Assembly (NCBI RefSeq): GCF_000741525.1
Contig: NZ_JGYP01000002.1
Location: forward strand, 496,001-560,000
DNA length: 64,000 bases
Source: Bifidobacterium bohemicum DSM 22767
GTDB taxonomy: Bacteria > Actinomycetota > Actinomycetes > Actinomycetales > Bifidobacteriaceae
Direction: 5' to 3'
Both the position numbers and the translations under genes were made by a program. The notes under the pieces were generated by a model. That model was not told the DNA's origin, did not search any database, and worked only from the letters and a program-made list of their open reading frames with translations. Positions 1-8,617 of this stretch are shown here, in pieces. Position 1 is the stretch's first letter. Every line of letters begins with the position of its first letter.

Positions 1-186
1 AGAATCATGCCTCCACGCCATTCGGCTGACCGACTTGTGCCACGAGTCGGTCAATCATGCAACAAATTCGTCGTATTCTCCCGACGACAGACTTGGAATG
101 GTCGATATACTAAAAATTCAGCGGAAAAGGAAGCTGTAGACAACGATAGACCCACGCCGTGGATAAGTAACAGCCATCGCAATTTT

Positions 187-2419
187 TCAAGAATGACGAG
201 AACCACAAGCAATGGCAGATTTGCGGCGCACAGACGCAGCGCCCCAAGCAAAGACGACGGCAACAACGGCGAGAAGCGCGCGGCGGAGCCATTCAATCGG
301 GGCCTGGCCGCCGGTTTTCGGCAGGGCCGAGACCGTCGGCTGTCGTCACATCCAACGCGACGACAGCTGTGACATTCGGATGGCCAGCCCCCACCCCGGT
401 CGAGGCAATGACGTCCGCGCCCGGAACGTCCGAGGCCTGTATCTGCGCATCTCCCCTAGGAAGCACCCCCTTGAGGAATGGGCAACGTAAATTTACCGGC
501 ATCATTGGGGTCCGCACTCGCGGCCGAACACGTCGCGCCGTCAACGCTCGCCACCCCACCCGAACACATCAACGTCGTGGAGGCCGGCGACGAGCCGCCC
601 GGTCAAGTGACCTTCACCATGAAACTCGTCTCGCCCACACGGTGCGTGGCGTCAGACGAACTGTAGACCGCGCCGGAAACCGTACGCACGGATTTGTCGA
701 ACGAAAGATTCGTGGGTACCGGCGCCACCACATCCACCATCCTGGTCGGGAATGTGGTCGACATCGCCGAAACCCCGTCGGCCGTGGTCGTCAAACTTTG
801 CTCTGAACGTATAGCCTGCCCCTAGGCCTACCAAATCGTCCGCAGCAACGAACCTGCCGGCACCGTCCCGCTCACCTTCAACGACTCGGTCAGCCCGCCC
901 ACGCCGGCCACACGCACCACATCCGTCACCGAAGCCTGCGGCAACGGCTTTCACACCAAGTAGAGAGTTGTATCGACAACATCCAACGGCAGAAATACTT
1001 GTTGACAGAAACCATATTCCGGCGAATTCACATTCTTGCTTGGACTCCGGCCCACCGCACGATAACCCGGACGCGAGAGCCCGTTGGCAGATGGCAATGT
1101 CTGCTGCGACAACGGGAACGAACCCGCTATGCGCCCCGGCGCGGTACCCGAGTCACCGTCGATATCAAAGGAAACAGAAGTCGGCGAAACCAGCAATACC
1201 ATACCACGTAAGAACCGATGGATGGTGATATGACGTACCATTCACTGGCCCGTTCCAAATGCCATCTTCCCCAATCCACGTACGATTATCTGCACCCAAT
1301 CCCGTAAAGTCGACAACTTGATGTGGTGCCAGACGAAAAACCTTAACGACTTCGGTGTAGTGAACATAGAATTCGTCGTCGGATTACCCGATGTAGAGAT
1401 TCCCGACAGATCAACCCACAATAGCCCATTGCACTGGTAAAACATGTAATCCATGTTTTTGACATTCCGCGTATGCCACCGAGCCGTATTCACCGATGAC
1501 AGCAGGTAGCAATCATGAAACATACTGTTCAGACGTTGGACCGACGACAGATTTCAGCTAGACAAATCCAACGACACCAGCGAATGGCATTCTCCAAACA
1601 TCCAATCAGCCGTATAAAGGTTTGAAACATCCCAACGCTCCAAACCGACTGTCTTGGCCAACTTTGTGTCCATGTGGAACATGCCGCCCATGCCGTTCAC
1701 ATCAGTGTCTATTGAGACATCAAGATTACCGACGTCTGCATATGTCAGGTTCGAAAGACCATAAAACAGCCTCCAACAGTGTCGATCTTTGACCGAGCCG
1801 GAGACCACGAGTTTTGTTACCGACTGGTCCATATACCACGGTGTCAAAGTGTATGGGGTAGGTGGATCGGGCAAATATCCATAGCTCGATAACTCGGGAC
1901 CGTGCCACTTTTAAATCGAGAACGCATTCACCGGTGCTCGCTTCCTGATCGATATCCCACACTAACGTGTCACTACCGACAGTCCACCGCTGATCAACCA
2001 CATGGCCAACGCCATCCAATGTCTGATTGCAGACACCTTGCGGAGAAACTCCATTTGGTTGTGCCGTTGGAAGCCCATTCGCACTTTGCAGAGAACCTGA
2101 ACCTGAAAGCTGTGAACCGTTGCCACTGGTTTGGGCCGAACCGGCCGCAGCATGCGAAGCCGACGAACCTTTCTGAGGCTCGGCCGCCACCGAAGAATCC
2201 TGCTGGTTACCGGACTCGACGCCAGAATTCAGCGAAGGGTTGCCTCCCCCCCCCCGCATTATTGACATTCTGAGATAGGGTGTTGGGTTCGGCCACCGAC
2301 GCAAGATTGCCCGCCTCAGTAGCGTTCGCGCAGCCTGAGACCGACAACGCAACGACGGCCAAAAACGTCGGCACCAGCCTTGCCGCCACCCGCGCGAATC
2401 CGCCACGTCGTTTCATCAT
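187..2419 (-). pseudogene. Decayed LPXTG-anchored BspA-like (DUF285) surface protein
   Basis: Read from 2419 downward, the remnant starts with a basic signal peptide (MMKRRGGFARVAARL, then a hydrophobic core ending VSGCANA|TEAG). It continues into a Ser/Gly/Gln-rich stretch, then DUF285-type repeats (VSGSVKDRH, GLSNLTYADVGNLDVS, WDVSNLYTADWMFGECHSL, NSMFHDCYLLSSVNTARW), then an InlB-like repeat (SFDIDGDSGTAPG, GLSRPGYRAVG). An Ig-like tail follows, and then LPKTG at 310-324 with a hydrophobic segment and RRK, stop at 187-189. Such proteins are sortase-anchored adhesins. Lesions I can see: a frame change at the G10 tract (2246-2255), frame changes near 1905, 1360 and 1200, stops at 1554-1556, 951-953 and 601-603 (at least two look like TGG to TGA), stops near 825, and one more frame change before the LPKTG. 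The signal could be read as lipoprotein type (VSGC), but the LPXTG end argues for cleavage after ANA. Not functional as written. Confidence 0.8.
2246..2255 (-). repeat. G10 homopolymer tract inside the surface-protein gene
   Basis: Ten C on the plus strand are ten G in the coding strand, about 55 codons after the start. With ten G the signal-peptide frame runs into a stop within about a dozen codons. With nine G the reading N-N-A-G-G-G-G-N-P-S joins the signal peptide to the downstream repeat frame. This is the geometry of a slipped-strand contingency locus, here in the OFF length. Because the gene also has other lesions, the tract may now be a relic. Confidence 0.75.
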
Positions 2420-2585
2420 GCCCCAGTCTGTCCGATTTACAAACCAGCACTGCCCAACTAGCTAGAATCCTATCCTAAAAAAAAACGAGCATGACATGGA
2501 GGACTGATCGTACACGTTCCCAGCAAGCCATTCAAAGAGAACATAGGCGAACAGCTGCCGACCCACATCACTTCCTCGAAGCGCG

Positions 2586-3335
2586 CTACTGCTCCTCTTG
2601 ACCACCGCCCTCGACGACGACCGGGACCTTCTCGCTTTTGACCTTCGGATGGTCCTTGAGGCTCAGCTGAGCCATGTAGGTGCCCGCGTTGACGCGCAGG
2701 AGATTCTCGTCGGGCTGGCAGCCGGAGCCGGTGCGGTCGGCGTTCCACGTGAGGGTCTGCACGTCCTTGTCGCCTTTGGCCATCAGCAGCTGACGCTGGT
2801 CGGCCGGGCACGAGTCCGAACGCCAGATCGTGTCATCACCACTCGTGATCGTCAGGACGCGCGAGGAGTTCGACGCGTCAATCAAACACGAGGACGAACC
2901 CTCGTAACGGATCGTCGCGGTGAAGTCAAGCGTGCCGCCGACCGCTATGTTCTGGGACTTCGAGGCCAGCTCCAGCCTCACGTCGTTGGCGCCGCACTCC
3001 TTCACGCCGCTTTTCTTCGTCGTCTCGGCCTTCTGTCTTTTATTGCCGGAGCCGTCAGCATTACTGGACTTACCGGACTTCGACGATTTGCCCGACTGTT
3101 GCGACTTGGACTTGCCATCATTGCGCCGAGCGCTCGTCTGGCTTGTATCACTGCCACCGCCCTGCATCCTGATGACCGCGAATCTGCCGACGTTATAGAC
3201 GCAGAACGCCAGCACCGCAAGCACAAGCACCGCGGCAACACCGACGACGATGCGACGGCGCAGATACACGCGCCGCATCTGTTTGCTGGGCTTACGCTTG
3301 GTCGGTTTGCGTTTTGCGGGCTTCTGGGAGGTCAT
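2586..3335 (-). CDS. Single-span membrane protein with extracytoplasmic beta-sandwich-like domain
   Basis: The protein has 249 residues. A very basic N-terminus (KPAKRKPTKRKPSK) precedes one membrane span (about residues 29-48, VVGVAAVLVLAVLAFCVYNV). A Ser/Lys/Gly-rich low-complexity linker (about 60-110) follows, then a globular part of about 130 residues with four or more cysteines and a strand-rich pattern (LELASKSQNIAVGGTLDF, VLTITSGDD, GTYMAQLSL). The C-terminal layout recalls intracellular proteinase-inhibitor (BsuPI)-like or other Ig-like folds, but I cannot assign a family. It lies 32 bases downstream of mutY on the same strand, so the two may be cotranscribed. Orientation is most likely N-in with the domain outside. 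No function is claimed. Confidence 0.75.
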   Translation of the reverse strand: MTSQKPAKRKPTKRKPSKQMRRVYLRRRIVVGVAAVLVLAVLAFCVYNVGRFAVIRMQGGGSDTSQTSARRNDGKSKSQQSGKSSKSGKSSNADGSGNKRQKAETTKKSGVKECGANDVRLELASKSQNIAVGGTLDFTATIRYEGSSSCLIDASNSSRVLTITSGDDTIWRSDSCPADQRQLLMAKGDKDVQTLTWNADRTGSGCQPDENLLRVNAGTYMAQLSLKDHPKVKSEKVPVVVEGGGQEEQ

Positions 3336-3367
3336 ACCTCTAGTGTAAACACGCCGCCTGAAATAGG

Positions 3368-4306
3368 CTAGCGCGGCAGGCGCAGGGAGCCATCGGCGGC
3401 GATTTCGATCAGGCCATCCTCGTCAAGAGAGGCGATGCAGGCATCGAGCTGGACATGGTCGGGCCAAAGCGCCTCGACTTCGGCACGGGCCAGAGTCGTG
3501 CCTGCGTCGCTCAAATTACGCAATGCATTCAGTATTAGGCCGCGAACCTGACGGTTGGTGCCTTTGAAACGCTGGCGCGGACGGGTACGCTTCTGCCCGA
3601 TTCCCGGGCAACCGGCGGCGTAAAACAGGCTCTCGAAAGCCCACGGGTCCTCGTCGATTTTCGGGTTCTTGGCGGTGCACACCAGGGCCCCGAGCTCGAT
3701 CAGCGCCTCGTTCCATGTCACGCTTTCGGCCGGATCGCGCGGCAATACAGCGTTCGCCAGTTCTCGTTCCTCAGGCCGTGCGGCCCCGCCGAACGACTCC
3801 TCACCCTTGAAGGTGCGCCACAGGACGCGCCGCACGTTGGTGTCGATGACGGCAATGCGCTCGCCGAACGCAAAGCTCATCACGGCGCTGGCGGTGTAAT
3901 CGCCGATGCCCGGCAGAGCCACTAATCCGTCATAGGTTTTCGGAAGCTCGCCGCCATAACGCTCCACGACGGCACACGCGCACTCCTGCAAACGCAAAGA
4001 ACGCCGCGGGTAGCCGAGCCTTCCCCACGCGGTGATGACCTCCGCGGAACTTGCCGCCGCCAAGCTCGCCGCGTCCGGCCACATCGCCATCCAATCGGTC
4101 CAGTACGGCACCACCCGGCTCATCTGCGTCTGCTGGCTCATCACCTCGGAAACCAGGATCCCCCAAGGAGTCGCACGGCCGAAGCGCCAGGGAAGGTCGC
4201 GCGCGTTCGTATCCCACCACTCGAACAGCTCGGCTTTCATCGTCTCAAGATGGGCGGTGGTAAACCCATTCACTACCTCATGCATACCGTTGCCGACCTT
4301 AGCCAT
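3368..4306 (-). CDS. mutY: A/G-specific adenine glycosylase MutY, without the Fe-S cysteine set
   Basis: The enzyme removes adenine mispaired with 8-oxoguanine. I start at ATG 4306 (MAKVGNGMHEV) because GAGGG lies 8 bases upstream; the frame stays open to 4495 but the extra residues do not look like MutY. That gives 312 residues. Seen: WRFGRATPWGILVSEVMSQQ with the catalytic Glu near residue 54, the helix-hairpin-helix LPGIGDYTASAVMSFAF, and the catalytic Asp in VIDTNVRRV near 155. Family members normally carry C-x6-C-x2-C-x5-C after this point. Here only the first Cys (VCTAKNPKI, about 210) is placed as expected; the second and third are Ile and Asp/Glu positions, and a lone Cys lies near 233. 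The 8-oxoG-recognising NUDIX-like C-terminal domain is replaced by a short winged-helix-like tail. Confidence 0.88.
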   Translation of the reverse strand: MAKVGNGMHEVVNGFTTAHLETMKAELFEWWDTNARDLPWRFGRATPWGILVSEVMSQQTQMSRVVPYWTDWMAMWPDAASLAAASSAEVITAWGRLGYPRRSLRLQECACAVVERYGGELPKTYDGLVALPGIGDYTASAVMSFAFGERIAVIDTNVRRVLWRTFKGEESFGGAARPEERELANAVLPRDPAESVTWNEALIELGALVCTAKNPKIDEDPWAFESLFYAAGCPGIGQKRTRPRQRFKGTNRQVRGLILNALRNLSDAGTTLARAEVEALWPDHVQLDACIASLDEDGLIEIAADGSLRLPR

Positions 4307-4680
4307 ATCATCGCCCTCATTCGTCACCCCATCATTCTGCCTCGGTACCACGAAATCACTACGCACCCAGCCGAACCCACGGGACGGAATGCGACAATCA
4401 GCCATTTCCGTCCTCCGTACTACGCAGCCACAAAAGACAGCAGGAGCAAGCGACGGAATAACCCCCCTATCCGCAGAACAGAACGGATTCTGCATGCAAT
4501 TTTATGTTCCGCTCATGCAACCACACTTAACTATACGTAAGAACAGCGGAGCATCGACGTTGTTTAATCCGACTGCAAGAGTAAACGCGGTACAGAGTAA
4601 AAAGCTGGCGTTTTGCGCGTTCCATGTTATGGAATCCCGCATGCGACGCCGTGTCGGTTTACGGCGGTAGGTTTGAAGGC

Positions 4681-5322
4681 ATGAGCGACAATACACAGGC
4701 ACCCGAAAACAAAGTTTCCGACATGTACGAATACGGCTACCGCAAGTCGAACTACGGACCGGACGAACTCGTGACCGACGCGCATGGCAACCCCATCAGC
4801 GTCACCGACGCAATGATGAGCGCCGCGCAGGCGGCCGAGGCCACGACGGTCACGCCGCACCTGTGCTATTACTCGCCGCGCATCCCCGGCAACACCGGGT
4901 CGGCGATTCGCCTATGCGCCGTGACCGGCACGATTCTGCATCTGGTGGAACCGCTCGGGTTCAACCTGCGCGACACCAAGCTACGCCGGGCCGGACTGGA
5001 TTACCACGACATGGCGCATGTGGTGCTGCACCCCAATTTCGACGACCTCGTCGCCTCGATGCCGAACTCGCGCATTATCGCCTTTACCGCACACGCCACC
5101 AAGCTCTACACGGACATCGAATACAAGCCGACCGACATACTCCTGTTCGGCCCGGAGCCGGGTGATATCCCCGACCCGATGGACATCATGGCCGGCCCGC
5201 ACGTCGCCGAGCAGGTGCGCCTGCCGATGCGACCAAGCCTGCGGTCGTTGAACCTCACCAACTGTGCCTCCATCGCCATTTACGAGGCCTGGCGACAATT
5301 GGGGTTCAAAGGCGGCCAGTGA
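4681..5322 (+). CDS. trmL: tRNA (cytidine/uridine-34-2'-O)-methyltransferase TrmL
   Basis: SPOUT-class methyltransferase that 2'-O-methylates the wobble nucleotide of tRNA-Leu in characterised bacteria. Seen: the N-terminal RIPGNTGSAIRLCAVTG, the knot residues ILLFGPEPGDIP, and the C-terminal LRSLNLTNCASIAIYEAWRQ. The start at 4681 (MSDNTQAP) has GAAGG a few bases upstream; the frame is open from 4624 but those residues are not conserved-looking. The protein has 213 residues, with about 50 more at the N-terminus than the shortest family members. It is divergent from mutY, and its stop lies only 4 bases from the stop of the convergent UPF0210 gene. Confidence 0.9.
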   Translation: MSDNTQAPENKVSDMYEYGYRKSNYGPDELVTDAHGNPISVTDAMMSAAQAAEATTVTPHLCYYSPRIPGNTGSAIRLCAVTGTILHLVEPLGFNLRDTKLRRAGLDYHDMAHVVLHPNFDDLVASMPNSRIIAFTAHATKLYTDIEYKPTDILLFGPEPGDIPDPMDIMAGPHVAEQVRLPMRPSLRSLNLTNCASIAIYEAWRQLGFKGGQ

Positions 5323-5326
5323 CCTC

Positions 5327-6691
5327 TCAGTTCTTGAAGCTGTGAATCGGCGCGGGGATGCGGCCACCACGGCTCACGAACTCCTCGCACGAAGTCTGGT
5401 TGACCGGAATGATAGGCGCATAGCCCATCAGACCACCGAAATTGGCGACCTCCCCCACGCCCTTGCCATAGACGGGTATGACGCGTACTGCGGTGGTCTT
5501 CTGGTTGACCATGCCGATGGCGGCCTCGTCGGCGATGATACCGGAAATCGTGGCGGCCGTGGTATCACCGGGGATTGCGATCATGTCAAGGCCGACCGAG
5601 CACACGCATGTCATCGCTTCGAGCTTCTCGATGGTCAGGTTGCCGGTGGAGGCCGCGTCGATCATCGCCTTGTCCTCGGAGACCGGGATGAACGCGCCCG
5701 AAAGCCCGCCCACATACGAGGAGGCCATGATGCCGCCCTTCTTGACCTGGTCGTTGAGCATCGCGAGCGCCGCGGTGGTGCCGGGGCCGCCCACCTGCGC
5801 CAGGCCGATCTTCTCGAGCACCTCGCCGACCGAATCCCCGACCGCGGCGGTCGGCGCCAGAGAAAGGTCGATGATGCCGAACGGCACGCCAAGACGGCGC
5901 GAGGCCTCCTGCGCCACGAGCTGGCCGACACGGGTGATCTTGAAGGCGGTGCGTTTGATGGTCTCGCACAAGGTCTCGAAATCGGAGCCGCGCGTCGCAT
6001 CGAGCGCCCGCGAGACAACTCCCGGCCCGGAGACGCCGACGTTGACCACCACGTCGCCTTCGGTCACGCCGTGGAAGCCGCCGGCCATGAAGGGGTTGTC
6101 GTCGGTGGCGTTGCAGAAGGCGACGAATTTGACGCAACCGAAGCCGTCATTGTCGCGAGTGGAGTAGGCGATGTCTTTGACCATGCGACCCAAAAGTTCG
6201 ACCGCGTCCATGTCAATGCCGGTCTTGGTGGAGCCGACGTTGACCGACGAACACACGATGTCGGTTTCGGACAAAGCCTGCGGCAACGATTCGATGAGCA
6301 TGCGTTCGGCCGGTGTCATCGACTTGGACACCAAGGCCGAATAACCACCGATGAGATCCACCCCCACCTCTTTGGCCGCCCGGTCGAGGGCATGAGCGAT
6401 CCTGACGAAGTCCTCCGGGCTCTGGCACGCTCCGGCACCCACCAACGAAATCGGCGTAACAGTAATACGCTTATTGACGATTGGAATACCATAGTCTCGT
6501 TCAATGGCCTGGCCCGTCGAAACCAGATCATGCGCCTTGGTGGCGATCTTGCGGTAGATGCGCTCGCACACCTCATCCACGTCACCTGCCGTGCAATCCA
6601 AAAGCGAAATGCCCATCGTAATCGTACGTACATCGAGCTTTTCCTGCTCGATCATCTTGTTGGTCTCGTCGACCTCCATGATATTCAGCAT
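5327..6691 (-). CDS. UPF0210 (PFL family, DUF711) protein
   Basis: 454 residues from ATG 6691 (MLNIMEVDE), preceded by GGTGGAG; upstream in-frame residues are not family-like. The protein matches the UPF0210 family throughout: [64 protein letters not shown]-type glycine turns ([13 protein letters not shown]), [31 protein letters not shown]. Members have a pyruvate formate-lyase-like barrel by structural comparison, but no reaction has been settled. In Firmicutes and bifidobacteria the gene typically follows an ACT-domain UPF0237 gene, as it does here. I read it as a metabolic enzyme controlled by, or acting with, its ACT partner; that is inference. Confidence 0.9.
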   Translation of the reverse strand: MLNIMEVDETNKMIEQEKLDVRTITMGISLLDCTAGDVDEVCERIYRKIATKAHDLVSTGQAIERDYGIPIVNKRITVTPISLVGAGACQSPEDFVRIAHALDRAAKEVGVDLIGGYSALVSKSMTPAERMLIESLPQALSETDIVCSSVNVGSTKTGIDMDAVELLGRMVKDIAYSTRDNDGFGCVKFVAFCNATDDNPFMAGGFHGVTEGDVVVNVGVSGPGVVSRALDATRGSDFETLCETIKRTAFKITRVGQLVAQEASRRLGVPFGIIDLSLAPTAAVGDSVGEVLEKIGLAQVGGPGTTAALAMLNDQVKKGGIMASSYVGGLSGAFIPVSEDKAMIDAASTGNLTIEKLEAMTCVCSVGLDMIAIPGDTTAATISGIIADEAAIGMVNQKTTAVRVIPVYGKGVGEVANFGGLMGYAPIIPVNQTSCEEFVSRGGRIPAPIHSFKN

Positions 6692-6865
6692 CGCTCCACC
6701 CCTATTCCCTAACTCGTCAACAACTCGCCAATCCGCCAAACGCGAAACACACAAGCCGCCCAAGTCATATAACCGAACGTTTTCCCGATTCGCACGCATT
6801 GCAGACACTTCACCGTCAACCGCACCGAACACGCGACGTCATGCCGTGCCTGCCACAAGCCGCGA

Positions 6866-7138
6866 TCATACGCGATGCATCTTCGTGAAAATCTCTTCAC
6901 GTTGGCAACGGATACGCACACCGATTTCGTCGCCCAGCGACCCAAGGCCGTCCACAAGCTCCGAAAACTCTCCATTCGCCTGCGAAACATCCACAATCAT
7001 CATCATATTGAAGAAACCATCAAGAATGGTTTGCGAAATGTCAAGCACATTGACCCGATGCTCGGCCAAATATGCGCAAACGCGCGCGATGATGCCGACC
7101 GCGTCGCGTCCAACGACGGTGATGACAGCTTTGTTCAT
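6866..7138 (-). CDS. UPF0237 ACT-domain protein
   Basis: 90 residues starting MNKAVITVVG at 7138, with AAGGGGTTGTTC upstream; the frame runs on upstream without family residues. A single ACT domain fills the protein: VVGRDAVGIIARVCAYLAEH followed by VNVLDISQTILDGFFNMMMIVD. ACT domains bind small ligands, usually amino acids. The gene lies 174 bases upstream of the UPF0210 gene on the same strand, the usual pairing for this family. The likely role is ligand-sensing control of the partner (inference). No DNA-binding part is present. Confidence 0.9.
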   Translation of the reverse strand: MNKAVITVVGRDAVGIIARVCAYLAEHRVNVLDISQTILDGFFNMMMIVDVSQANGEFSELVDGLGSLGDEIGVRIRCQREEIFTKMHRV

Positions 7139-7273
7139 GAACAACCCCTTGGAACGTTGTTTCGAAAAGCGGCGTAACCGCCACCGAACCCCAAGCATAC
7201 GCGGTGGCGGCACCGACCGCCCGGACAGTATCATTTAGCGGGATTTCCGGCCCGGCGACCCGATCGAACCGAT

Positions 7274-8470
7274 TCAGCGGTACTGCCGCTCGTGACCTTT
7301 GATCCCAGCCAGGTAATGCGGAGCCGAATCACTCTGGTCACTGCGGTCGAGAACCAGTTCCGAGCCGTCCGTGGGCAGTTGCGCAGAGAACATGGCCTCA
7401 TATTCCGGCACGCTCAGGCGCTCGCGGGCCTGAAGCATCGTGCGGTGCGCGGCGGCGTCGAGACGTCCGCGATAACCCGGTTGCAATATACCGAAATACA
7501 ACTCGGCCACTGAGCCGGACCCATAGCTGAACAGACCGATGCGGTCACCCTCCGTAAGACCCTCGTCGTTATCGAGCAACGAAAGCAACGCCAGATAGAC
7601 CGATCCGGTGTAGACGTTGCCGACCTGCCGGCCGTAGATGATGCTGGATTCGAAACGGTCAGTCAGGCGGGCGTAATCCGTTTCGCCGATCACGCCGTCA
7701 CCGAGCGTACGCAGCCCTTTGCGGCCCATCTTCGAGAACGGGATATGGAAGAGCAACGCCTGCAATTCATCGGGGCGCGCCATACCGAGCTCCTGCGCTC
7801 CGGCCCACAGCTCCTGGAACATGCCGACATAGACCTCCTCCGAGTATTTGCCTCGGGCGAACGCCTGGGCGGAGTAGTTCGGCCGCCAAAAGTCGCCGGT
7901 ACTACGACTTTCGTATACGGATTCCGGCTCGATGGCCAAAATGGCCGGGTCCCGCGTCACCAACATCGCCACGGCGCCGGCACCCTGCGTCACCTCGCCG
8001 GGAGTGGACAGCCCATAACGCGCGATGTCGGAAGCGATGACCAGCGCCGTGCGCTGCGGATGACGGGCCACGTAGTCACACGCGAGCTGCAGGCCGGCGG
8101 TCGCGCCGTAACAGGCCTCCTTGATTTCGATGGAGCGATGGTGACCGGGAAGCCCCAGCAGATCGCCGACGAACAGCGAGGCGGCCTTGGACTGGTCGAC
8201 GCCGCTTTCCGTAGCGACCACGAGCAGCCCGATACGCTCCTTGTCGTCGTCCGAGAGCATGGGTTCAGCGGCGTTGGCGGCCATCGCCACGATGTCCTGG
8301 TCAAGCGCGGGCACGGCCATCTTGCTCTGCCCTATGCCGATCAGGTACTTGTTCGGGTCCACGCCGCGGCTTTCGGCCAGATCGGTCAGGTCTAGGTAAT
8401 GGTTGGGCACGGTGAAGTTGATCCTGTCGATACCAACCACGGTATCGACCGCATGGCTCTTTTCCTGCAT
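7274..8470 (-). CDS. mvaS: Hydroxymethylglutaryl-CoA synthase
   Basis: Condenses acetyl-CoA with acetoacetyl-CoA to HMG-CoA, the second step of the mevalonate pathway to isoprenoids. The 398-residue length is normal for bacterial MvaS. Seen: VGIDRINFTVPNHYLDL at the N-terminus, the catalytic Glu in VVATESGVDQSK, the acyl-accepting Cys in EIKEACYGATAGLQLACDYV, the substrate region SDIARYGLSTPGEVTQGAG, and the catalytic His in LLFHIPFSKMGRKG. It is the third gene of a minus-strand mevalonate group, 147 bases downstream of mvaA, probably in one transcript with it. Bifidobacteria are known to use the mevalonate route rather than the MEP route common in other actinobacteria. Confidence 0.95.
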   Translation of the reverse strand: MQEKSHAVDTVVGIDRINFTVPNHYLDLTDLAESRGVDPNKYLIGIGQSKMAVPALDQDIVAMAANAAEPMLSDDDKERIGLLVVATESGVDQSKAASLFVGDLLGLPGHHRSIEIKEACYGATAGLQLACDYVARHPQRTALVIASDIARYGLSTPGEVTQGAGAVAMLVTRDPAILAIEPESVYESRSTGDFWRPNYSAQAFARGKYSEEVYVGMFQELWAGAQELGMARPDELQALLFHIPFSKMGRKGLRTLGDGVIGETDYARLTDRFESSIIYGRQVGNVYTGSVYLALLSLLDNDEGLTEGDRIGLFSYGSGSVAELYFGILQPGYRGRLDAAAHRTMLQARERLSVPEYEAMFSAQLPTDGSELVLDRSDQSDSAPHYLAGIKGHERQYR

Positions 8471-8617
8471 CGGTTTCAGCCTCCGTTATTTCTGTATTGT
8501 TGTCTATTGACCATTCTTAACGATTAGCGAGTACCGTTTTAATCGACCGCATCGATTGACCCCATGCCGTATATACGCAAAGAACGCAGGTGTACACATC
8601 GGCAGTCCGGCAACGTT

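Noticed and set aside
187..2419. Stop codons read as tryptophan (alternative genetic code)
   Set aside because: Frame changes accompany the TGA stops and every other gene uses normal stops, so the gene is simply decayed.
2477..2485. A9 run as a terminator for the gene at 2586-3335
   Set aside because: The T-run in the minus direction lacks a strong adjacent hairpin.
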